NCBI GenBank assembly: GCA_024195585.1
Contig: SWBL01000221.1
Coordinates: 1 to 64,000 of the forward strand
Source: Aureobasidium sp. EXF-3400
Taxonomy: Eukaryota; Ascomycota; Dothideomycetes; Dothideales; Saccotheciaceae
Direction: 5' to 3'
DNA: 64,000 nt
The stretch's first letter is position 1. Every line of letters begins with the position of its first letter. Shown here piece by piece: positions 44,141 to 54,920 of the stretch. The position numbers and the translations under genes were made by a program. The notes below the pieces were generated by a model. The model saw only the letters and a list, made by a program, of their open reading frames with translations. It made no database searches and was not told the origin of the DNA.

Positions 44141-45116
44141 TGCTGGTTCTCCTTGAAAGTAACACAAGAAGTTTTCACATATAAAGGTTAGGAAAACTAT
44201 CTGTGTCTTGTTCTTGAGGGCCTTGTGCTAGTCTGCTTGGTCGCGATACCCCCTTTTTAGCGCTCGTACGTGGCGGTTTCTTTGTTCGCGATCATTCATG
44301 GATCGAGTGCGGCGAGAAGAGTCTCACGGATCGTTTAGTCGCAGCTACTCGGTGGTAATCTCATGACTGGTACATCATTATTCTAGAGATAAAATGGATC
44401 AGCAGAGTAAGGTGTGATTTCTGTCTCTATCGGTCTGTCACATGGTCTCTGGCAAACGAGTAGAAGTTGGACGCTTCAATAAAGGAACTATGAACAACCC
44501 AATAGGAAAAGAGCAGTGGACAAGAGCGCCAACGCGGAAGTGCCTAGAAAAGGTAAAGACCTATCAGAAGTGAAGGGGAAACGCCTCCACGAAAAACAAA
44601 GAGGACACAATCGTGAGACAAAGGCTGCACAATAAGAAGTTGCTCCCAAATACCATGCTGGACTGATATTGGTCATGGGCGAAGTAGCACAGAGATACCA
44701 AAGCGAGTCTGTTGATACAGGCAGATGGCTCGATGAACCCTTATCTCGCTGTCCAATACGACTTTGCAGCTTGTCGAAACAAAGATAGCTACACAATGGT
44801 CAGCCTGATCCAAATAGTAGTATCAGATGTTTTCTTCTCTTGTGAAGACCTACAGGGGTAATTCGACTGCCAAAACCCACGGTCGAATACAAAATTAGAG
44901 ATACGGCCATAGAGAGCCTGATGCAGTAAGGCAATGTCTCCCGGAAACACTGCCACGTCTCTCGAAACTTTTGTGACCTTCGACAAACGTTGATCAAACA
45001 TTTCCGTTTGCGAATATTCCGATGCGCTTCTCATACCGGTTCCATATAGCCTTGAATGAAGAATTGCTACTTACAGTCAGTTGAGTCCGACCAGAAATGC
45101 CTTGAGTATGTACTCA

Positions 45117-46262
45117 CTACTTCTCAGGGATAAACTCTGCGATGAGCCTAACTCTGCTATTGAGCTTCTCTTTGTTGAGTTTTGAGCTGGAATGACCAGG
45201 GTTCAGGCTTTGAAGGATGTAAGATTTGATGATATCCCCATTGATCTCAGATTTGTTTTCCTGCAAGCGATCATGAATCAGATTGAAGAGCCACTGTGCA
45301 GAGGTGGGATCGTCATGTATGCTTTGGAAGTGATCAAAGCTGTCAGAAGGAAAGCCGCGAAGCGGGAGCTTGGTAAGCGCGATGAGATGCAGAGGACTGG
45401 CAAGTTTATCCTCATGTGAATTCGTTTTGGGAGCGTGGTAAGCAGGACATCTTGGTGCTATGGGAAAGGCGCGAAGGGGACAGCGGATGTAGAAGCACAG
45501 TCTTTCAGCGCCAGCTGCTTTGCACGGAGAGCAGGGAAGTTTGTGGTCGCAGGGTCGACCATTGAGCCAGCAGGGGGCGCAGACAACGCTGTCGTTTCTC
45601 ATCTGCTCATATGGAATGGTTAAGCGTCTGCTATCACGACGCTCTGAGCGTGTGGGCCTCAATGCGGAGAGAGCGGACATTCTGGGCTCAGGAACTGAAC
45701 GCACAGAGTCGAAGGCCTCTCGAGAGATCGCTCTAGATGGTTCAAGGGCTGAGTGGTCAGGTCTAGGTGCCATCTCGTGGACTCTTCTCGATCCAGGGAC
45801 CAGACACTGGCGCGGGGGGCTGCGGCTTCTTCTACGTGGTTGAGGTGAAAACTGTTTTGTGCGGTTGGTCGACGGGGTTCTTCGGACGTTGCTACACGCG
45901 CTTGGGATACCAAAAACAGACTCTGCGGCATCCGTCACGAGGTTGTTGATAGCCTGCGAGGGAGGTTCCAGAGCGGCATCTGTCGCGAGATTGTTGATAG
46001 GCTGAGGTGGATCACGTTCAGAGAACTGTGATTCATGAGTATACGATTAATTGCGAAAGGCAATGTTACTTGCGCTGTGGCTCTGTTTTTCCAGGAGGTT
46101 ACGCAGGAAGAGGTCCACATCGAACCAACCATTCGTAGCGGAACGGAAAGCAGCATCGATGGCATCTTCGAGGCGATATCTGACAAAAGTCTGAGGCCGG
46201 GGCACAGTCACATTATCGTCTGGCTCAGAGGTTTCGGAGTAGTCGCTGTCTGGATCTCTCAT
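45117..46262 (-). CDS. Orphan protein with internal Zn2Cys6-pattern cluster
   Basis: Likely two exons: 46262-46070, starting MRDPDSDYSETSEPDD with RYRLEDAIDAAFRSATNGWF, and about 45979-45117. The 90-nt intron (GTAACA donor, acceptor after cgacag) is the only simple one that keeps frame, giving 351 aa; this splice is uncertain. The middle is basic, disordered and Ser/Arg-rich (SPQPRRRSRSPPRQ). The cluster CAPCWLNGRPCDHKLPCSPC plus a further Cys follows C-x2-C-x6-C-x5-C-x2-C-x8-C (45495-45581), the spacing of fungal binuclear zinc clusters, but with Trp where a basic residue normally follows the second Cys. The C terminus (LFNLIHDRLQENKSEI to RLIAEFIPEK) is helical. I do not recognise the whole protein. 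Regulator or lineage-specific zinc protein are both possible. Confidence 0.55.
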
Positions 46263-47395
46263 CGTTGCTGGCGTGCTCAGGGGTAAAATGTGTGGAAACA
46301 ACAAAGGATAGACAATTAAGTTGCGCCAGCAAAAGAAGATCAAAGGCTGAATATTCTGATACTTGAGTGTGCGCTCGGCTACAGTGAAATCAACAAGTGA
46401 AAGCGTGGTTGCCGTGGGCGGAAAGTTGGCAGTATCACCACTATTGGTGAGCAAAAGGGATGCTCCGACAGAGGCTCGAACCTCAGACCATTGGCAAAAG
46501 ATTAGTTTGGCATACCGCTCAGATTGAGGCCGTGAGAATGGCTGCCACTACACTAACCTACCTTTTCAGGCTGAGGGGTGCTTCAACCAGCGGCACTATA
46601 TACCTTCGTTCAAAGCTGTTTCCGATGGAGTTTCGTTCTGCATTCCGGCTGGTTGGCATATCCAATTCCGTTGTATAGATAGTTCGGAGATAACCTACTG
46701 ACTGATTGATCGTTTCTTGTAGGCTCCTAGATGTCTTTAAGATTGTCTGTTTGCATGTCTGAACTTGGAGTTATCAAGGGTGTCAATCTGGATAACCACC
46801 ACCTCTTTCGGCATCTCAACATCGCTAAGGACTCATCCTCTGAGGGTAAGACTTTGCTTCGACTGGGTAGAGAAAAAAGGTCTACTCGACGCTCACATGA
46901 CCGATTGTATTATATCCTATTGACAATGGACAGTAAAGGAGCTTCGTGAAGCTCACCCAGGTCGGGCATGGCTGTGATAGATACCTGAGTTGCACAAGCG
47001 CTGGAAAGCCGCACCTACAAAGCTGCTACCCCTATTTCTCCACTAACAAGGGACCAGACGAAATTGAAGAGATTGAAAGTGAAGATATGAGATTTCTGCA
47101 AACTGTAGCTAGCCTTTGTGGGTATATTCAAGAAAACAAGAAAAAATTGGTTGTTTTGAAGAAGAGCAAGCGGAAACAGATTGCTAAGGTAAAAACAAAA
47201 AAAAGGAGAAATCAGGTACCTCAGGAAAACGCCCCCAATCCCAAAGGCATCAGCGTAAACACTATGCCAGCAAAGCGTGTCGATGAAGTACTGAAAACAT
47301 ACACAAAGACCAGGCTTCGTACTCCCAGGTCATCGTCCAAGCAAAAGGAAATTTGCAGTGTTCATGAAATCCAGGCGCCGAAATATGGAAACCTC
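46263..47395. other. Intergenic 1.1 kb with repeat copy C
   Basis: Upstream region of the zinc-cluster gene and 3' side of the F-box gene. The ORF at 46946-47407 (+) is lysine-rich and overlaps the F-box gene end; it is not called. Repeat copy C is listed separately. Confidence 0.5.
46441..46573 (-). repeat. tRNA-like short repeat, copy C
   Basis: Minus-strand copy with the same flanks as copy A: cagcctgaaa at the 5' end and cttttgctcaccaatag at the 3' end. The core (46507-46551) differs from copy B at one base. The stem is GGTTAGT/ACTAATC with one G-T pair. A-box TAGTGTAGTGG and B-box GGTTCGAGCC are both present, with TTTT after the stem and again after the B-box. Confidence 0.65.
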
Positions 47396-49293
47396 TCATC
47401 GCCATAGATCTTGTCGACTGCCAGCACGCTTGTGGCCTCCATTGCTCTCGGCACCAGGAATCTTTGGTGGAGGTTTGAGCCAACTGCCACGACTTCCAAG
47501 GCCACCAGCACTGCTGCCAACACTGGTACCCATGGTAGCAAGAGCAGCGAGCGCACCACCTCCGTTTCCAGGACTGCTGCCACCCCAGCTACGGGACTCA
47601 TGGCCGGCTGATGATCTTGGTCGTGCTACTTCTTCTTGCGGGACGGCTAGGAAGCCACCATAGCCATTACCGACAATAACACTTTTGCGTGCGTCGCCAC
47701 CAAATCCACCTTGGGCCCATTGAGGACCGAGACCGCGAGCGGCACTGTATGCGCTCTGTGGACGGCCACTGCTACCTGATCCATGACGGCCGTGAGATGG
47801 AGCTGGTGGTTGGTACGCTGTGAAGGCCCATTCGACTTCGTCTAGACCCTTAGAAAAGACTTCCAGAGGCTGGTGCAATCCACGGGGAGGGTTCATAGCT
47901 CCTACAACGCTTTGACGCTGATTGCCGCCGCCATCCATGAAGGGTGTTGGAGGTGCGGGGAGCAGCATAATCTCAGCAAAATCGGGGTCACGAACATAAA
48001 GCTGCGAGAGAGCAGGCAGACCATTGGCATGTAGTGATTGAGCCAGGTATGCGTAGTATGAAGCTGCAGGTTTTTGTAGGCCATGGGCATCTTCTGAGTC
48101 GGTGAGTTCGTAGTGGAGGACTCTGAGAGAGATGGACTCGAGAGGTGGAAGGTCGTTGAGTGAGAGAGCGAGAGAATTGGAGACGGTTTCGACGATTGAG
48201 AGGAAGTGTAGAGATGAAGCATCGAACAGGAAGTGGTGTAGGTGGATTGGGTCGATACCGGTGCCATTGAGTGAGAGGTCGTTGAGTGTGTTGCGGTTCA
48301 GGGGTTTCTCGAAATAGACGCCCATACCCTCAGCAGTGATTCTAGGCGTGTTCTCGAAAGCTAGAGTGCGCAGAGCAGGGAAGTCTGGAAGCATGGGAGA
48401 TTGGTAGAAGATGGTGTCGTCCAGCCAGGGCAGGTCAGTCATTGTGAGTTCACGCAGAGCTGGCAGCGAACCAAGGACGATACGCAGTGTGCTGGGCTCA
48501 ACTTGAATTCCCTGGATCTCGACAATCTCCAGCGCTTGCCAGTTGCGACGAGCGAGTTGTTCAAACGAGCCTTCGGAACCCTGTCTGTAGCTCATCTTGC
48601 GAATGTCGGGACAGCGTGCTTGCAGCTCGTGGACCAGAGGCATACAGTTCGGGTCGCCATTGAAAGCTCCATCAGGCAGGTCGACGTATTTCAAGTTGGG
48701 CAAGACAGATATGGTGCGGGCAAGGTCGGCCTTTGCGGTTTCTCGCGTCATGTATGGTAGCTTGAGCATAGTCACGCCATGTGCCAGATTCGGGTTCTCT
48801 CGTACAGTGCGGCAGAAGAGTGCCAGTCTGATGGTGGGAACATCGCCGGACTCGATGGGAGCTTTGAGGAATGTCTTTTTCTGTCTCTTCTCGGCCAGGA
48901 TCTCCTCGAGTTCGCAGTAGTGGACGGCATCGATGCGGACGCTGCTGTATCTGGGCAGGGGTCAGTCGGGTGGTTTGCTAGTGGAAGGAGGACTTACAAG
49001 ACAGTGGCAGCAGCGTTGTACCAGCGACGACAGACTTGACCTGCCTTTGCTAAATCTCTCAAGTCACACAACATACACCCCTCGCCGTTTGTCGACCTCT
49101 CACTAGGCTCGTATGTCTCATCTTGGGTATGCGGCGCAACTTGCACCATGATCTTTGTGAGTATGTCATTGGGAAGTTTGGCAGCAAAGTCACGTCCAGG
49201 GCGAATAGCAAGGGGAGAGCGTTTTGGGCTGTTGGTGCTGCTTTCGTTGCCCTTGTTATGTGACTTTGCGCGGAGGTGCTTGAAGAAGCCCAT
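47396..49293 (-). CDS. F-box / leucine-rich repeat protein
   Basis: Predicted substrate receptor of an SCF ubiquitin ligase, 616 aa in two exons (49293-48998 and 48950-47396; 47-nt intron). The F-box lies at about residues 35-100: AAKLPNDILTKIMVQVA, a small insertion (HTQDETYEPSERSTNG), then DLRDLAKAGQVCRRWYNAA and, after splicing, LYSSV. Leucine-rich repeats follow: ISVLPNLKYVDLPDG, LARRNWQALEIVEIQG, LGSLPALRELTMTDLPWL, FPALRTLAFENTPRIT and LNDLSLNGTGI. The C-terminal 130 residues are Gly/Ser/Pro-rich and disordered. Target unknown. Start at 49293 (MGFFKHLRAKS) is the first ATG after an in-frame stop region. Confidence 0.9.
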
Positions 49294-49673
49294 ATTTGCG
49301 GCTCCCAGTTCGCGTTGCCTGGAGTTGATTGAAGTTTAGGAAGGATCGCGTCTCTCAGAAAGCCATCTTCCTCAGATACACACAAGGCAGTCACGGGCCA
49401 CGAGAAGGTGGTTGCACCTGGAAATGCCGATACGCGCCGGCCACCCCTGAATCCGGCTGCTTTGAATTCCTCGCAACCCCGCGCCTACCCTGTTCCTGTC
49501 TTGGTGCGAGCAAGGTGTCAGTCTGAGACACGACGCACGGCCCTCGAAACTCTGTCAAGTCGTTTCTCTGACACGTATGAAACACGACAAACAAATTCCT
49601 AGGAACCTGAAGCTATATTATTATGCCATCGCTATTCGTGCCACGACTCTCTACCGAGTTGCTATCCAGGTTG
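49294..49673. other. Intergenic between F-box gene and SYG1
   Basis: 380 bp between the F-box gene start and the 3' end of SYG1 (both minus strand). Contains the F-box promoter; no gene seen. Confidence 0.5.
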
Positions 49674-52600
49674 CTATCCTCCTTTACGTAGCTTCCTTGC
49701 TCTGGCGATTGCTTGATCGTCTGACGCGCTGCTTGCTCCTTCTCCGCCTGAGCCTGATCCTGGTCCGACGAGTTCCTCATCGTCCTCGTCGCTTCCTTTC
49801 CTCTTCGGAGCCTTGCCGTTTCCATCGCTATCGCTGTCTGGCTTGTTTTGTGTTCGTTGGAAGCTTCCATCAATCTCGTCTGGCTCAATTGAAGGTCCAT
49901 TATCCTCATCACTGTCATCGTCATCCTCATCATCGCCTTCGAGCGTGTTGTGTACCTCAGACTTTCTACGGCGTTCAAAGTCTAATGCGTGTGATGCGCG
50001 CATTAATGTACCAACTCTGTGAATCGCTCTGACCATTGGTGATGCTTCATGAGATCCAGGCTTTCTGCGTTGGCGGATGTTGGGCGATGATAGCTCTGCG
50101 TTGGATTCTCTGCGTGCTGGATCAACTCCAGTTGCTGTCGAGGGTGTAAGTGTAACACTGCCAGGGCGTTGTGCTTCGAGATCGTCTGAGTTTCTGCCTT
50201 CGACATCTTCTGTGGGTTCTGCTTCTGCTTCCGTCTTGCTGAGTTCGTATGGTAGGGGCACATCACGCGATGCGCGGTAACGGCTTACACTGTGAACGTG
50301 TTAGCATACAATTCGTCGTTATGACATCTTTGCGCAACATACTTGGTGCAGTGTTCGTTCTCAACTCTGAACAATTGCCACATGCCACGTCGAAGGACTT
50401 CAGTAAAGGCAACCAGGAAGGATATGATTGACGAATGTTGCACATCATGCCCGTATATGGCGTAGAAGATCCAGTTGAAGCGAAGAATGGGATCAAGCAC
50501 CATCGCAACGTAGTACCACCAAGCATATTTGAAGCCCAGTGTGTTTCTCAAGAAAGGATGCTTTGCGTACGGGTCCATCAAACTCCAGTCCATGACAATA
50601 TCCCAGACGCTGCAGTAGACGCCGTTGATGGTTGCCCAGAAGATGAAAAGTACTCGCAACCTTTCGATCTTGTTGATACGCCACAAACTCAAGCTCATGT
50701 AGTAGAGAATGGTGCACATGTATTTACCAAAGTTGGCCATGTGAGGGAACAGACTTCTTGTATCGGCATATCTGCGAAGACATTGGAGAGCACGCCAGAT
50801 ACCTGGAAGGGTAGCAAAGAACCCAAGCAGTCGAGAGTGTGACGAGTTGCACTGTGCAGGATTGTTCCAGTCGTTGGCGTAGAGACAGAAGAAGAGTTCA
50901 ATATTCTGGCGAGAATCAGCTGCTTTGTTACTCAACTCCGCTTAAGAGTACTTACACCAAGAGCGTAAGTCTGTGAACAAAACATGTCACCCAGGAAAAA
51001 GTCTCTAAACTCAACAGGGAAGACTCCAGCGAGGCACAATCGCCACTGCATACGTCAGCTTGTATAACACTTTTCTCAAGGGAGCGACTTACAGTCGAGT
51101 AGGCGAACCACAGACGACTACGATGGTAAAATACAGGGAATGGGTTGAAAAGAATAAGACCTGAAACACAGACTAGAACGACTGGCCACCAGATATAGAA
51201 TGAGTCGCTGGTGAAGCGCTTGAAGTTGAGCCAAATCGTCAAGCCGAAAACGAAGCCGAGAAGAGAAGGTATCTAGAACAATGTTAGTGACACTAATAGA
51301 GGAGAGGAGAGTAGAGAAAATTACTTCTGTGAGTTGTCGCCAGTCCACTTGATGCCGGGTGTCAAATTCGAAGATGAACGAGTAATTTACTTTGGCCCGG
51401 GACCATACTCGGCACGCAACGCAGAAGAGAAGCGAAAGGAACCACATCAAAAAGTAGCCACCATAAATCTGTAGGATGTATTAGCAGACAATCGAGCGAA
51501 ACGTCGAGCGTCATGTTGCATACCTGAAGTAGGTAAGAGGTGTGGGAAACGATTGACGGATCTTCGTGCCACAAAAGCTGGGTACCATAGACAAGTCCTT
51601 CGATGCCAAAGACGGCACCTGTAGCCAGAAGTACTCCATTACGGAACACGCTCCCGGTATAATCTCCCAATCTTGCGACTTTAGCCCGCAGCTTGCCCAC
51701 TGCGATCTTGTGGTTACCACGTTCGAAGTAGCGAGCGTACATATCTTCGACAGCTTGAATGTGACCATCCACGATTGTACTGTTGACAAAGTATGCAGTG
51801 TTGACCTTCTCAGTCATGTATCGGCCAGATGGGCGAGCATTGACGGTCTTGTCGTATTTCTTGTTGATTTTGCGAAAGGCCGTCCTGTTGAGTAAAGCGT
51901 ATGACTTCAGTAGTTCCAAACCTCTGTAGTACTCGGCCAGAGCAATCTTCAGTTTGCGCTTAGCAGTTCTATACGGTACTTCCGGATGGCCACCTCTACG
52001 AATGTAGTCTCTGCTGTCGTCCATTGCGCGAGGGCCACTAGGGGTGCCCAACTGCTTCATGGCTTCGAAAGTCTTGCCTGTTTGCGGGGCTCTCTTTCTA
52101 CCAGGAATACCATTAATTGCCTTGGCCCAACCATTTTTCATGGGACCATTCTTCTTGATGAGCTGAGACTCTTCACCTCCAGCAGTGCTATTTCTGGATA
52201 ACATGCCGTTTGACAAGAGATCTGTACTGTTTGATGGGCGCTTAGTCCTGGAGGTCGCATAGAGAATCTCCTCCATGCGCTGGTCACGCATCATGTGTAG
52301 TTGTTCTCGCAGCACTTTGAGTCTTTCAGTAGCCTCATCCTCTTTCTTCTTGTAAAACTCCTCAATCTTTTCCAACTCTTTATCCAGGAACATGAAGAAT
52401 TGAGATTGACGAACATCGATTTCTCGGTAAGCATCAAGAGCAATGTCATCCGGGGTAGAGTCGGTGCCGCGCAAGCCACTGAAGCCGCTGAACATTCTTC
52501 TAGTGGGAGGTCTGGTGGGTTGAGCGTCTTGGACGCCAGGCATCGAATTGACTCGTCTCGGTTGAAAGACACTCTTGTACCTAGAAGGGAGTTTGAAGGT

Positions 52601-53290
52601 GGCATGTTTCGGAGTGGTTTCGCCAACCTGGTATGCGCTACCGGAAGACTCTTGACGCATGGCACTGCGACGAGCTGGAGTGCCTAAAGCAGGACCAGGC
52701 AGTTTCAGCGATCTGTTTGAGTCCTCACTTGGACGCGAAGCCTTGGGGGGACTTGTGATGGCTGGTGGAGAGCCAATGATACTCCCATAGCGTGTCATGT
52801 GTCTCCCATCACTGTGTATCTGAAGAGGAGTGCTTTCTGCATCTTGAGCGCCTGGGATAGGCATGGCGGCGGTCGTCGAGCCATGTTGGTCGTCTTCAGT
52901 AGCAGGGCGAACAGCACCCACGTCTCCACTGCTAGCCCTTCTATCACTCGTCCTGGTCGCAGGTCTGTTTAGGAATGCGTAGAAGGGTGCTTTTCCGAAA
53001 GTCGCAAGCGACGAAGAGTCACGACGGCCATCGGGCGGGCTGGTACGTTCGACTTTTTGCAGAGCGCGGGCAACAGCCTTGAGCTTCTTCTTTCCTTGCT
53101 ACTTGACTGTCAATCTGTGTGCTCGTAGCGATGTTCGTGTCGTGGATGTATCGAAGCGCGAACCTTGTAATCCAGATATTTAGCCCGCCATTCAGGTACC
53201 AGATCAGCCTCCAATTCTCTATCGTTGATTCGTCAGTCTCTGTCGGTAGGATTGAGCGCTGGTTCAGTCGTCTTACTTGGCGAATTTCAT
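49674..53290 (-). CDS. SYG1: SPX-EXS phosphate exporter/sensor (Syg1/XPR1 family)
   Basis: Membrane protein with a cytosolic inositol-pyrophosphate-binding SPX domain and a C-terminal EXS domain. Predicted 1078 aa in eight exons: 53290-53277 (14 nt only), 53218-53164, 53098-51524, 51468-51325, 51272-51093, 51045-50956, 50905-50343 and 50289-49674. Splicing the first three exons yields MKFAKELEADLVPEWRAKYL and DYKQGKKKLKAVARAL, the conserved SPX start. SPX helices continue with FFMFLDKELEKIEEFYKKKE and LLKSYALLNRTAFRKINKKY. After several helices the EXS core has WRLCLAGVFPVEFRDFFLGD, FLRNTLGFKYAWWYY and RRGMWQLFRVENEH. The ~200-aa tail is acidic (DDEDDDDSDEDNG). Gene with the most introns in the window. 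Confidence 0.95.
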
Positions 53291-53661
53291 GATTACTCGC
53301 GTGCTTCTGCTGGCCTCATCTCAAAGCCATGTCTTTGTGGCACAGAACCAGGTTAAAAATACTTATCTCTGTTTTTCTTGATTAGATCTTGCAAGAAAGT
53401 CACTCAACCTCACAGCACATCATTGGCCCCGCTGACGCATGTGGAGAAACTCTTGGCTTTCATTGGCCAATCATACAAAGCTTCCATGTCTCTATCGTTT
53501 TCACATGGCAATGTTTTTGTTATTTCACAGCACGCGTAAATTGGATATCAGTGAAGTGGATATAACTGTTTTCATTCGGATTGCCTGTTTGCAATCATTG
53601 GTATTTCATGCTCTGATCATGCATTCGTTCTTGACCTCTTCAAGAGACAAGATGGACTTGT
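53291..53661. other. SYG1 promoter / CipC 3' region
   Basis: 371 bp upstream of SYG1, ending at the CipC stop codon. Holds clustered CCAAT boxes (separate entry). No gene. Confidence 0.5.
53462..53471. promoter_or_regulatory. Palindromic double CCAAT box upstream of SYG1
   Basis: ATTGGCCAAT contains CCAAT on both strands, about 175 bp upstream of the SYG1 start; another ATTGG lies at about 53424. CCAAT is the site of the fungal HAP complex. Sequence seen; function inferred. Confidence 0.4.
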
Positions 53662-54153
53662 TTAGTAGTTGTAACCACCGAACTGCTGCTGGAGCTGGTC
53701 GGGGGGACCCATCTGGTTGGGGTCGTACTGGTCGTACTGGCCGTACTGCCATTGAGGTTAGCCAGTGTTTTGATGGAATAAAGGTGGGACTGTAGATACC
53801 TGCTGCTCGTAGAGGTGCTCAGCGTTCTTCTTGGCCTGGTGCTTGGCCTTCTCTCTGTCGACGTAGTCAAGACCCTTGGTCTCGCAGAGCTTGTCAACCT
53901 CAGCGCCGGCGAAGGAGGCGATGAGCTCCTTGGCGAACTCGTGGTTGACGGGCTTGCCCTCCTTGCGCTGTCTCTCCTCGAAGGCGTGCATGGCAGCGAA
54001 CGAGGCACCACCGGCAAGAACCTCGTGAGAGAGGGAGCTCTGGTGGTCGTCGTTGTAGACCTGTTGGTAGGCGTCGTTGGATTCACCTGAGAGTTGTTAG
54101 TCTTGTTGATGGATCAAGAAGACTTTCGAGTGTTCCTCACCCCAGCCGAACAT
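53662..54153 (-). CDS. CipC-like protein (DUF3759)
   Basis: Small 127-aa protein of the CipC family, named for a concanamycin-induced Aspergillus protein; highly expressed and stress-linked in several moulds, molecular role unknown. Three exons: 54153-54141 (13 nt), 54086-53800 and 53745-53662. Splicing gives MFGWGESNDAYQQVYNDDHQ, then SLSHEVLAGGASFAAMHAFE, EGKPVNHEFAKELIASFAGA, EVDKLCETKGLDYVDREKAK and a Tyr/Gln/Gly-rich tail (YGQYDQYDPNQMG to GGYNY). Codon use is strongly C/G-ending as in CCP1, which suggests high expression. The last intron could be retained, giving an alternative short tail. Divergent from the hydrolase-fold gene. Confidence 0.93.
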
Positions 54154-54920
54154 TGTGATTGATTTGATGTGGAAAGGTTTGGTTTGAGAAGTTGTAAGTG
54201 GTGCAATGAAGCGTGTGTTGATGAAGAGAAGGAAGAAGTGTAGAAGAGGGGTTGTTGTCAAGCTTTATATGTGCTGTGCTGTCCCCTAGAAGGAAGCTGA
54301 CTTGCACAGCAGCTGCCCCACCTATTAGCTCACTGCTCTCCAAGCCACGGTGAGCTTCCATGATCTGTCTTCACTTTCCCTCATGAAGCATGATGACGCG
54401 GCGGTCCCTGAGCTCCTTCGTGAAACGAGTAGTCTAGATTCCCACAATTCACTACCAACCAAAGCCAATGACGAAGCGGGGCTAACCTGCTACTAAGAAT
54501 ACTCTGACCAATCCCAAAGCTAGCCCTGCTAGCCCTGCGTTGCTGGTGGAAGATGAAACAAGAAATTGCATTCTAACGACAACAGACAGCGTCATTTACA
54601 TCAGTGTTTACTTAGAGCACGATCATCGTCATCTCGTTCTTCTCATCTGCCCTGAGAGAATAGGATCATCTTTCCCCACAACCGCCAAGTTGGATTGGCG
54701 TAAACACACTAAACAAGCATCAGCCAAGCCCCTTCCCGAATGAACAAGCATGACTCCAGCGATCGGCCTTTCTGTGGCGTTTCCAGGCACAGCCACGATT
54801 GAGCCACAGCAGGGTCCGGAAAATGGAAGCGACGAGAGCTGAGAAGAAGGAGGGGAAAGCATCGAAAAGCCCGCATCAACAAACAACGTTGAACGCAGCA
54901 GCTAGAGCTACACAATCAAT
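54154..54920. other. Divergent promoter, CipC / hydrolase-fold gene
   Basis: 767 bp. Contains a TATA-like tatat at 54267 for CipC and a short tandem repeat gctagccct x2 near 54520. No coding sequence supported. Confidence 0.5.

Larger units (their letters stand above)
43164..45116. other. Accessory gene-free stretch with two repeat copies
   Basis: No gene supported. Holds copies A (+) and B (-) of the tRNA-like repeat in inverted orientation about 0.5 kb apart. An ORF at 43524-43835 (-) overlaps copy A and has no recognisable domain. Confidence 0.5.

Noticed and set aside
46946..47407. 153-aa Lys-rich ORF on the plus strand
   Set aside because: Overlaps the 3' end of the F-box gene; composition follows A-rich DNA and no family features.
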